Below, piece after piece: positions 25,579 through 33,319 of a stretch of 50,400 nucleotides of DNA. Within the stretch, counting starts at the first letter, position 1. Every line of letters starts with the position of its first letter. The stretch is from Streptomyces sp. NRRL WC-3742 (lineage in GTDB: Bacteria; Actinomycetota; Actinomycetes; Streptomycetales; Streptomycetaceae). The position numbers and the translations under genes were made by a program. The notes beneath the pieces were generated by a model. That model ran no database searches and had not been told where the DNA came from. It saw only the letters and a list, made by a program, of their open reading frames with translations. The stretch lies in the NCBI RefSeq assembly GCF_000720635.1, contig NZ_JOCF01000092.1:1-50400 (forward strand). The letters run 5' to 3'.

Positions 25579-26173
25579 TCATCCCCGACCCGCCCGACAC
25601 CATCCGAGTCGCTGACCTGCGAAATCCCGCTGGCGACCCCGGGGATGCCATGTGACGTTGCGGGTGATGTCGACGAAACGCGAGTAGTTTCCTGGACCGC
25701 GACCGTCGCCGTGAATGTGCCGCCCATGCGGTTCTTGGCCACGATCAGGTCCGCCTCGCCGGCGCGCGGAGAATCTTCGCGTAAGCGTCCTCCCGGTGGA
25801 GCAGGATGACTGCGTTGGCATTGGCCTCGATGCCACCGGATTCCCGCAGGTCGGCCATGGCGGGTTTCTTGTCCGCGCGCTGCTCGACGCACCGGTTGAG
25901 TTGAGCGGCCACGACCACCGGGATGTTGAATGCCTTCGCGAGTATCTTGAGGCCGCGGGCGAGTTCGTCCACTTCGGTCGTGCGACTGGTGGCCCGGCCG
26001 GTCTCGGGGGTCATCAACTGCAGGTAGTCGACCAGGAGGACAGCCGGGAGCCGTCCCTGGGACTGCAGGCGGCGCAGCCGGGGGACGCTGAGATGACGCA
26101 TACGCAGGTGTTCCAGCGCATGGTCGCTGCCGGGATCTTGTCTTCGCGACCACAGCCATCCCGAAAGGATCAA
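25579..26173 (-). pseudogene. dnaB: Replicative DNA helicase (DnaB) C-terminal remnant
   Basis: The RecA-fold motifs are clear: LLVDYLQLMTP (Walker B), RTTEVDELARGLKILAKAFN, IPVVVAAQLNRCVEQR, ADLRESGGIEANANAVILLHRED. After that the homologous sequence hops frames: GEADLIVAKNRMGGTFTATV lies in a second frame and NYSRFVDITR in a third, so at least two frameshifts are present. The N-terminal domain, linker and Walker A are missing upstream of about 26100. It is a degraded phage- or plasmid-derived fragment, not the host dnaB. Confidence 0.85.
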
Positions 26174-26704
26174 CTAGTGGCCGCTGCACGCGGACGCCAC
26201 TCACCGAATCGCGATCAACCCCTCGGAACGGGGCCGGAATCCCCTGGTCACGCGACTCGCGCCCGATGTCCCCCGGCAGGCAGAACCCCTTCTGGGTCGG
26301 GCAGTCGGCTCCGGAGTTGGAGGCCGCCCGCCGACGTGCCAGAAGAATATGCGTAACGCATCGTTGCAGGTCAAATGCGATCGTGGCTAGGCGTACGGCG
26401 GCGCTCTTCACCTCCACGGCGCTTCAGCGTGCCGGGTAAGGTGCCCGACGCGGCCTCGACGCGGGCGGCTCCGTCCTGCGCGCGGCGGCGGTGGACTCGG
26501 TACTCGGCCTGCGCCCGATTGCGGCGCCCACGGCCGCCGGCCCTTGCGCGATCGGGCGGCCGACTCCATTCCCCCGGGGCTGGCGGGGAACCGGGCGGCG
26601 GGTCCGGCGGAACGAGACTGCCCGGGCGTGGCCGATGACGGTCCCGCCCGGGCAGACGGCCTCGTCGGCCGTGCGGTCCGGTGGCCAGTGGCCTGACTTC
26701 CGGC
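26174..26704. other. Gene-free stretch between the dnaB remnant and IPT gene 3
   Basis: About 530 bp with no frame showing normal protein composition on either strand. Reading frames here are Arg/Pro-rich shadows. No strong hairpin or repeat seen. Confidence 0.4.
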
Positions 26705-27448
26705 TCAGATCCCCGGGCCGGCGAGGTACGTGAACGCGCCCGCGGCGGTCGCGCTGCCCCCCGCGGTGGTGACAGTGACGTCGACGGCCCCGGCGGTGCC
26801 GGGCGGCGTGACGGCGGTGACGGCGGTGTCGCTGACGACGACGAACGGGGCCGGCGTGCCGCCGAAGGTGACCGACTGGGTGCTGCTCAGGGAGGTGCCG
26901 GTGATGGTCACCGGGGTGCCGCCGGAGGTCGGGCCCACGCCGGGAACGACAGTGGCCACGGTGGGCGCGTTCACGTAGGTGTAGGTGAAGCCGTTGTTGG
27001 TTCCGCCCGCAGTGGTCACGCTCACCCCGACCGATCCGGCGGCCGTGCCTGCGGGCACGGTGACGGTGATGAGGCCGTCGCTGACGACGGTCGGCGTCGC
27101 GGTGTTGGCCCCGAAGTTCACGGCGGTGGCGGTCGACAACCCCGTGCCGGAGATGGTGACGGTGTTGCCGCCGGCCAGCGGCCCGGAGGTGTCGCTGAGC
27201 GCGGCCTTGAACGGCGCGCCGACGTAGTAGAAGCTGAGCGGGTTGCTGGTGCCGCCCGGGGTGGTCACGGTCACCTGGGCCGTCCCGCTGCCCGACGGCG
27301 CGATGACGGTGACCGAGGTGGCGGTGTTGGCGGTGATGGTGGCCAGCTTGGAGCCGAAGTGTACGGCCGTGGCCCCGGCGAGGTTGACGCCGGTGATGGT
27401 GACGATGGTTCCGCCGCCGGTCGATCCCTGGTTGGGGGAGATAGGCAC
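26705..27448 (-). CDS. IPT/TIG-repeat protein 3 (three repeats)
   Basis: The 247-residue protein has three IPT/TIG repeats, each with a core like GGTIVTITGVNLAGATAVHFG and a closing strand like TVTTPGGTSNPLSFYY. The frame is open to 27808, but the GTG at 27448 has AAGGAGG five nt upstream and yields MPISPNQGSTGGG, matching the compact N-terminus of IPT gene 1, so I chose it. There is no signal peptide. It probably has the same kind of role as IPT genes 1 and 2: a modular beta-sandwich binding or structural protein. Copy B of the island element lies 300 bp upstream. Confidence 0.8.
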   Translation of the reverse strand: MPISPNQGSTGGGTIVTITGVNLAGATAVHFGSKLATITANTATSVTVIAPSGSGTAQVTVTTPGGTSNPLSFYYVGAPFKAALSDTSGPLAGGNTVTISGTGLSTATAVNFGANTATPTVVSDGLITVTVPAGTAAGSVGVSVTTAGGTNNGFTYTYVNAPTVATVVPGVGPTSGGTPVTITGTSLSSTQSVTFGGTPAPFVVVSDTAVTAVTPPGTAGAVDVTVTTAGGSATAAGAFTYLAGPGI

Positions 27449-28539
27449 GACTGCCTCCTTGGACGAGGTGGGTGAATGCCGCGACGGCGGGCCCAGGAGG
27501 AAACGCGGGTTACGCACGGTGCGGGTCGGACCAGCCCCGGCGGGGACGAAACGGACGGCCGAGGCGGTGAACCGGGCGCCGGCGGGCCGGTCCACGGGTG
27601 TGGCCGGGCCGCTTTCCGGGCGTGAGGACGAGACTGTCCTGGATGGATGTCGCCGGTCGCGGTGGCGGGCGGATCGTTCACGTCCCTGCCAGGAGAGCCC
27701 ATGGCGCCACGGTAGTGACCGGCCGTACGGCAGGCCGACGCCCCGCTCCCCCGGAGAGGATGGGCGACCCACCGGATTGGAGCTTCCAGTAACCCATTGA
27801 GGTGACAAGCAGGCAAGGCACTTGACGTCGCATCACCCGATTGGCGGCACGTTGCGGTGAGGAGCTCGGCCCGCCCCTGCGCGAACGCCCGGCCGCACTG
27901 GGCGCGCGGACCTTCCCGGCCGCACCGGCGGGACCGTCCGTGGGTGGGTCCCCTGGCGGCCGCGTGCGCTTCCGGTGGCGCGCAGGCCCACGACGTGTCA
28001 ACTGCCGTTGATGCCCGGCCCGGTCGACGTCCGGGCACGGTAGCGGACGGGGGGCGCGCGGGTGCACGCGCACATCCGCATATGCCACTGACCGTTTCTC
28101 CGACCGTTTCTCCGAGCGGCGGTGCCGGCTGTGCGACCGTCCGGGATCGCTGCCGTGCGCGCCACGGCACGTCGGGCAGTGGCGCGACGGGCGGCCGGAT
28201 GCGTGCGCGGCCCGGAATTCCGGGGAGACCGCGAGCGCCGTCGCGCCCGCAGAGGTCTATTCCAGTCGACCCTCATTGCGTGCTTGCGAAAATTGTCAAG
28301 CGTCCGACAGTCGAGATCCGGCCACTCTCTGACCGACCTCCGCGTACCACTTGACATGACATGCGTGAGGCATTTGCCAATTGATTACATCGCGATTCGC
28401 TCACTCAAATTGCACAGAAATCGTCGATGTCTTGAAAAATCCTTTCTGCTCCCGCCTCTGGGTTTCGTGTATATTTCCTGGCTTCCAATGGGTCCCACAA
28501 GGGAGCCGTAATCCGTATCGGATCCTTACAGGAGCAAAA
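27449..28539. other. Intergenic region between divergent IPT gene 3 and IstA-like copy 2
   Basis: About 1.1 kb with no credible gene. It contains island element copy B at 27748-27795. From about 28230 to 28539 it becomes AT-rich (for example ttgaaaaatcc near 28432 and tgtatatttcc near 28468), which should hold the promoter for the plus-strand IstA-like gene. No long inverted repeats found. Confidence 0.4.
27748..27795. promoter_or_regulatory. Island element, copy B
   Basis: Starts CCCCCGGAGAGGATGGGCGA and ends CCAGTAACCC. The first 28 bp are nearly identical to copy C, and the whole aligns with copy A over 48 bp. It is 300 bp upstream of IPT gene 3 on the minus strand and 745 bp upstream of IstA-like copy 2 on the plus strand. 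Confidence 0.55.
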
Positions 28540-29988
28540 TTGCTGACCGGAGAGGAATACATCAACATCTGTGCCCTGCGATCCCGAGGATTGTCCGTCG
28601 CCGCAATCGCCCGTCTCCTCGGCCGCGACCGCAAGACGGTGAGCTCCTATCTGAGCGGGAAGCGTACGGTCGGGGTCCGCAGCTCCGGCCGGGGCGAGTT
28701 TGAGCGATTCATCCCCTACTGCCGCCAGCGGCTGCAGGACGATGCCCACTTCGAGGCGTCGGCACTGTTCGCCGAACTCGTCGATCTCGGCTACAGCGGC
28801 GGCTACTCGACCTTCACCCGCGCCCTGCGAACCCATCAGCTGCGTCCCAGGTGCCCGCTGTGCCAGCGTCCGCCCCGCACCCGCCCCGCTCGGCAGGACG
28901 ACGCGGAGGAAGTGCACTTCCGCTGGTTCGTCTTCTGCGACCCCCCTGCGGACTGGGGTAGCACCCACGCCTGCGTCCTGGTGGGACGCCTGACCCGCTC
29001 CCAGCGCTGGAGCGCGGCGCTCGCGGAGCAGATCGATTTCGGCCACCTGGTCGGCTCCGTCGACCAGATCCTGCGCCAGTTCGGCGGGACCGGCTGGCGC
29101 TGGCGCTTCGACCGGACGCAGCCGATCCACTGCCCGGGAGGCGGAAAGCTGACCACGGCGCTGGGCAGGGTCGCGAAGCACTACGGCGTCGTCGCGGACC
29201 TCGGTCCGGCGCGGCAGGACGCCGACGACGAGGCGATCGGGCAAGCGCTCGCCCTGTGGTGGCGGGCCGGTGGTGCGGACACCGGCCCGCTGGAGGCGCA
29301 GGCGAGCCTCGACAGGCTGGCCAGGCTCATGCGCACCCGCCATGCCTCGGCACGGGGCCACGACGGAAGCACCGTGCCGCCCGCGCCGGTCCTGCTCGAC
29401 CTCCCCCACGACCCGTACCCCGCGAGGATCAGCGTGACCCGCACGGTGTCGGCCAACAGCATGGTGTCGTACCGGGGCAATCTCTACGCGGTTCCGCGGC
29501 ATCTGCACGGCCACGCCGTGGAGGTGCGCCGAAGGCTCGGTGACCCCCTCCTGGCGATCGCGACCCCTCGTGGACGGGTGATCGCCCAGCATTCACTGGC
29601 GCCCGACGGTGCCAGCCTGTCGGTCATCGGCCACCGGCACGGGATCGGTCTCGAGCGTCCACTCCCGGTACCGAGGCCGGCCTGCAACAGCAGGATGTAC
29701 AGTCCGCCGTCCGCCGAAGCGCTCGCGGCGGCCGACGCGCTCCGACAGGACACCCGCCAGGAGGACGGATTAGAGCCCGGTCGACAGGCCGACGGTTCGT
29801 CGGCGCGCTCCGGCCGGTCCTGGCGGTGGACGGGCGTTCTCGACCGGATCCGGAAGGAGCCCACCGAGGACGAGGAGCACGTCTGTTCCGAAGCCGTGAT
29901 CCACCTCGCCGCGCATCGGCAGCACGACCCGACGCCGTACCGGCGAAGCCACACCGGCTCGGCGAGGCACCCGGACCGGACGAGATAG
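28540..29988 (+). CDS. IS21 IstA-like protein with degraded catalytic triad (copy 2)
   Basis: The TTG at 28540 has AGGAG five nt upstream and gives MLTGEEYINICALRSRGLSV, aligning with the N-terminus of the IstA-like protein at 11688-12866. The helix-turn-helix is AAIARLLGRDRKTVSSYL. In the core the first catalytic Asp is replaced by Arg128 (VHFRWF where copy 1 has VQFDWV), Asp191 (WRFDRTQPIH) remains, and no catalytic Glu can be placed with confidence. The 482-residue protein has a longer tail than copy 1. There is no istB and no transposon ends. Most likely a domesticated DNA-binding protein related to copy 1. Confidence 0.7.
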   Translation: MLTGEEYINICALRSRGLSVAAIARLLGRDRKTVSSYLSGKRTVGVRSSGRGEFERFIPYCRQRLQDDAHFEASALFAELVDLGYSGGYSTFTRALRTHQLRPRCPLCQRPPRTRPARQDDAEEVHFRWFVFCDPPADWGSTHACVLVGRLTRSQRWSAALAEQIDFGHLVGSVDQILRQFGGTGWRWRFDRTQPIHCPGGGKLTTALGRVAKHYGVVADLGPARQDADDEAIGQALALWWRAGGADTGPLEAQASLDRLARLMRTRHASARGHDGSTVPPAPVLLDLPHDPYPARISVTRTVSANSMVSYRGNLYAVPRHLHGHAVEVRRRLGDPLLAIATPRGRVIAQHSLAPDGASLSVIGHRHGIGLERPLPVPRPACNSRMYSPPSAEALAAADALRQDTRQEDGLEPGRQADGSSARSGRSWRWTGVLDRIRKEPTEDEEHVCSEAVIHLAAHRQHDPTPYRRSHTGSARHPDRTR

Positions 29989-30004
29989 CGCGTACGACGG
30001 CCTT

Positions 30005-30042
30005 CGGCCTGCCGGACCCTGCACCGGAGGTCCGGCAGGCCG
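30005..30042 (+). terminator. Hairpin after IstA-like copy 2
   Basis: CGGCCTGCCGGACC at 30005-30018 pairs perfectly with GGTCCGGCAGGCCG at 30029-30042 across a 10-nt loop, 17 bp after the stop codon. A typical actinobacterial terminator. Confidence 0.8.
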
Positions 30043-30382
30043 CGCCCGAGGACGCGTACGGTCGGGGCCCCGTCCTGCGCGCGGCTGGCCGGAGCCGGGT
30101 AATTTCACAGACCGGCGGCAAGTAAAACGCCGGGAATTGCTAACCGAATTCCCCATTCTGCCCCTCCGGGCCCCAGATGCCGGTCTTCCCGATAGTGACC
30201 CGGATGGAGTAGCGCAACTTTTGTATGAAGACTACTGAATTCGCCTTCGATTGCCGGAACATCAATTCTTCGCACCACTCTGCCCGTCCACGCGCCCTGT
30301 CATCCACGTTCGGCGGTGCATTACGTTCCGTCCATGCCGGCGCCCCGCCGGCATGAAACGCTTCTTTTCGGAGGGGATTCGG

Positions 30383-30811
30383 ATGACCCGTTCTCGTCTC
30401 GCCGCCGGCGTCGTCGCCGTCGCCATCGCCATCGCAACCGGCGCTGCCATCGCCATCGCCCCCGCGGCCCAGGCCGCGGAAGCCCCCGTGCCCCAGGAGT
30501 CGGCGTGTGCCGCCGATCTCGCGGCCGCGCTCGACAGCAACGCGGCGGCCATCGACGCCGACATCGCCGGTGACACCGTCGGCGCCGGCGCCTACAACCT
30601 CCACACCCTCGTCATCCTGGCCGGAGCGAGGCACGACTGCTCCTGCCAGCACGCCCAAGTCCGCGCGGACATCATCGCTGCGGCGACCGACAGCGTCCGC
30701 GCGGCGGTGTCCAACTCGGTCGGCGACTCCGCTGCTGCACTGGACAGCGAGGACGCCGTGGCGGCCGAGTTGACGGAGGCCCTGGAGATCGTCGGGTACT
30801 CCGAGGTGTGA
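30383..30811 (+). CDS. Small secreted protein
   Basis: The 142-residue product begins MTRSRLAAGVVAVAIAIATG and continues hydrophobic to APAAQA|AEAP, a clear Sec signal peptide with a plausible cleavage site near residue 31. The mature part, about 111 residues, is helical, Ala/Asp-rich and contains three cysteines (SACAADL, HDCSCQH). The ATG at 30383 has GGAGGGG six nt upstream. I recognise no family. It is preceded by an AT-richer promoter region (30120-30350) and lies alone on the plus strand. Confidence 0.7.
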   Translation: MTRSRLAAGVVAVAIAIATGAAIAIAPAAQAAEAPVPQESACAADLAAALDSNAAAIDADIAGDTVGAGAYNLHTLVILAGARHDCSCQHAQVRADIIAAATDSVRAAVSNSVGDSAAALDSEDAVAAELTEALEIVGYSEV

Positions 30812-31347
30812 GGTCTCGCGGCGTACGGGTGCCCGTTGTCGACCTGCTCAGGTGTGGGCCCCGGCAGTCGGGCCGCGTCGTGGAGCCGTCCGCTTCACAG
30901 GCGCGGCACGACGGCGACGGCGCCGGTCGACAATGCCTTGGCCTTCGAGGCGGCCGCCGAATTCGGCCCGCCCTTCGGAGACCGCCGTTGCCCGCATGGT
31001 CCGCGAAGGCCCGCCGGCGACCGGCGAGGTGGGTGCGGTTCCCACCTCGCCGCACGGCCTCACAGCACCGGGCGGGCGTGAGGAGTCCCCGGTGAAACGG
31101 GACCGGCCCGTCCACCAAGTGCGCGGTCGTGGAGCCGCGCCACTGCGGGCGTGACCTGGTGCTCGGAACGCCGAGGCATCGGCGTCCTGCTCGTCTCCCG
31201 GGCTTCGCACCCTTGAACCGCGCTGCCGCCAGGGCCCCGGCGTTCCGATCCCGGAAGCCCGCCCTCGCGCCCTTGCCCCGGCCGGTCGACCGGTCACGGA
31301 CGTCGGCATCCTCCGACACCCCGGGCACCTGCCTCCGGATGGGCCTG
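30812..31347. other. Gene-free stretch between convergent genes
   Basis: About 535 bp between the secreted-protein gene and the minus-strand gene ending at 31348. Frames on both strands are Arg/Pro/Gly-rich and lack usable starts. I see no clear terminator or remnant. Confidence 0.4.
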
Positions 31348-31659
31348 TTACTGCTGGGGCTGGCGGAACAGGCCCTGCTGCGTGACGCCGTCCGCGAACA
31401 TGACGTTCTCACTCAAGCCCGCGAGCAGGTCGAGGACAGCGGCGAGCGGTTGGTATTCCGTGCGGATGGCCGGGCGCTCACCGCACTCCTTCAAGTGGTC
31501 CCAGAGCGCGTGGAAGTAGTCCTCGAGCTCCAGACGCGCGTTGAACTGCGCGCTGAGCCCTTCGGAATCGAGGCGACGCAGGCCGTCGCGGTCGAGCCGG
31601 GCCACCGAGTTGATGACGCTGTTGACGATCTCACGGCTCTCGATGCCTGAGCTGGACAT
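31348..31659 (-). CDS. Hypothetical protein, 103 residues
   Basis: The product is a soluble, helical, acidic protein (IVNSVINSVARLDRDGLRRL, then LELEDYFHALWDHLKECGE, AAVLDLLAGLSENVMF). The ATG at 31659 has GAGGAG about 5 nt upstream. It follows the RsbW-like gene at 31745 by 85 bp on the same strand, so the two may be co-transcribed and functionally linked, for example as a partner of the anti-sigma-like protein. No family recognised. Confidence 0.6.
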   Translation of the reverse strand: MSSSGIESREIVNSVINSVARLDRDGLRRLDSEGLSAQFNARLELEDYFHALWDHLKECGERPAIRTEYQPLAAVLDLLAGLSENVMFADGVTQQGLFRQPQQ

Positions 31660-31744
31660 GGGTTCTCCTCACGATGTGAGCGGTGGAAGACCGGGGCTGA
31701 CGCTCGATGCGCCGCACGGCTGGATCGTGACCGTCCCACAACGG

Positions 31745-32326
31745 TCAGCACGCCGTGGCGCTCCGACCGGACAGCGGGACGGCGGCCCACACCGAGCAGC
31801 TGCCGTCCGTACCGAGCCGCACCCCCCAGTCCTGCGAGTAGTCCGCGACGAGCGCCAGACCCCTGCCGTGGTCCTCGTCCGGCGTGGCTCGGTGCAGCTG
31901 CGGCACCGCGGAGGTCTTTCCCTGATCACGGACCTCCAACAGGATCCGGTCCGCGGTCCGGCGCAACCAGGCGGTGATGTGCGCGCTGTTGGAGTGATCG
32001 AGGGCATTGGTGACCAGTTCGGAGATCACCAGCAGGACGGCGTCCCGGGTATGGCCAGCCCGAACGCCCTCGGCGTCCAGCCACAGCCCTGCCAGCCGCC
32101 GGGAGATCGGTACCGCGCGGACCAGGGAAGGCAGCCTAAAGAACAGCGGACGGCCCCTGACCAAGTGGCACAGGACATCTTCGGCGAGAGCTCCTGTCGG
32201 CCGTCCATCGATCTCTGCGGTGGTCAGTGGAATCTCCTCCTCGGTGAACGGCGGGACCGCTTCTCGGCTCACGGGCCGAATACGGCTGCCGGTGCGACTG
32301 CTCGTGGCTTTCGCGTCCCGGTCCAC
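31745..32326 (-). CDS. RsbW-like ATP-binding protein (HATPase_c), copy 2
   Basis: The 193-residue frame holds a GHKL ATPase module: N-box VLLVISELVTNALDHSNS, G1-like EVRDQGKTSAVP, G2 HGRGLALVADYSQDWGVRL. It is the same class as the protein at 13212-13634 but not closely similar outside the motifs. The GTG at 32326 lacks a strong ribosome site. The first 45 residues look disordered, and a GGAGGAG upstream of a CTG near 32235 hints at a shorter protein. Likely an anti-sigma or signalling ATPase. Confidence 0.7.
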   Translation of the reverse strand: MDRDAKATSSRTGSRIRPVSREAVPPFTEEEIPLTTAEIDGRPTGALAEDVLCHLVRGRPLFFRLPSLVRAVPISRRLAGLWLDAEGVRAGHTRDAVLLVISELVTNALDHSNSAHITAWLRRTADRILLEVRDQGKTSAVPQLHRATPDEDHGRGLALVADYSQDWGVRLGTDGSCSVWAAVPLSGRSATAC

Positions 32327-33031
32327 GCCCGGCGCCTGGGGATCATTCCCTTCGGCGCGCAGCCGGTCGAGCGGGCGCCGGGCTGGTGGAAGTAAATCAG
32401 AAATAGATTATTCGCGGGAGCTATCCGCCGCAAGAAAAGGGGGCGCATTTATGCAATGCAGCGCCTAGTGTGAAGGTAGGAATAGTTTACGCCGTCGATG
32501 ATCCGGCGGAATGAAACGGCTTGCTTCGTCCACTCGAGTCCGGATTTGACGGCGAATGGCAGACATCCGGGGCCATTGGCCCGGCAATCAGTGGAGCCTT
32601 TTGGGACAAACTTCCCTCGGTCGCACACAAGGGCGGCTGGCGACTTGCTCACGGAATTCCGCACCGACCTGGCCGAAATCAGCCGTTCCGCCTGTGCGCG
32701 TCGCGGCCGGGGAAAACGTCCTGGTGGGGATGCGTTGCCGGACCGGCCGACCTCGGCCGGAGGACCGGCGCGCCGACGTATGGGCGACGTCACGAGGCGA
32801 AGCCCGTCCCGGCCGTGCGCCGGCTAGTCGGACGCCGCACCGGCGTCGGAGGCACTGTCGACGAGGGGCGGCCACCAACAGCACCGTCACCGCGAAGGGC
32901 TGCGCCGCAGGCGCATCCCCGAGAACGATCTCGGCGTAGGGCCTCTGATCGACGGTGTGATCCCAAAGGCCCGTGCATGCCTGGAAGGAGTGCTTCTGCC
33001 GGCTCTTGCGGAGATGGCCCTGCAAGCCGAC

Positions 33032-33065
33032 GCGGGCCGGTGCGATGAGAGTCGCACCGGCCCGC
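33032..33065. terminator. Perfect 14-bp hairpin
   Basis: Arms 33032-33045 and 33052-33065 with a TGAGAG loop. No obvious gene ends directly upstream on either strand, so the transcript it would stop is unknown. Confidence 0.45.
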
Positions 33066-33155
33066 GGATCCAATTTCCTCGACCGGGGTACGGCAACGCG
33101 CCATTTCAGCGATTAGGCGCAAGCCGGAAGCGCCGGCAGACGCCGCAGCTGCTTA

Positions 33156-33205
33156 CCCCCGGAGAGGATGGGTGACCCACCCGGTTCGGATGTGCCCAGT
33201 TACTC
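33156..33205. promoter_or_regulatory. Island element, copy C
   Basis: Starts CCCCCGGAGAGGATGGGTGA, continues CCCACCCGGTT and ends CCCAGTTACTC. It matches copy B almost base for base in the first 28 bp. Here the core palindrome is perfect (TGGGT-G-ACCCA). No gene starts within 300 bp on the minus strand, unlike copies A and B. Confidence 0.55.
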
Positions 33206-33319
33206 ATCGGACCGAAATAGCCGCAATCCCCCGACCGGTCGATTCACCCGTACGGCCGAGCGGGCCGGAGATGAAAGCCGCTTGTACGACCGGACCGAAA
33301 GCCCTTCCGTAGGAAATTT

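Larger units (their letters stand above)
32327..33319. other. Intergenic kilobase with a 14-bp hairpin and island element copy C
   Basis: No frame here has convincing protein composition. AT-richer parts lie at 32390-32640 and 33190-33319. A perfect hairpin is formed by GCGGGCCGGTGCGA (33032-33045) and its complement (33052-33065) around a 6-nt loop. Island element copy C is at 33156-33205. The region separates the cargo island from the replication gene. Confidence 0.45.

Noticed and set aside
32588..33073. Minus-strand 161-codon frame in the intergenic kilobase
   Set aside because: A short stretch looks protein-like, but the whole is Arg/Pro/Ala-rich, lacks a ribosome site and crosses a strong hairpin.
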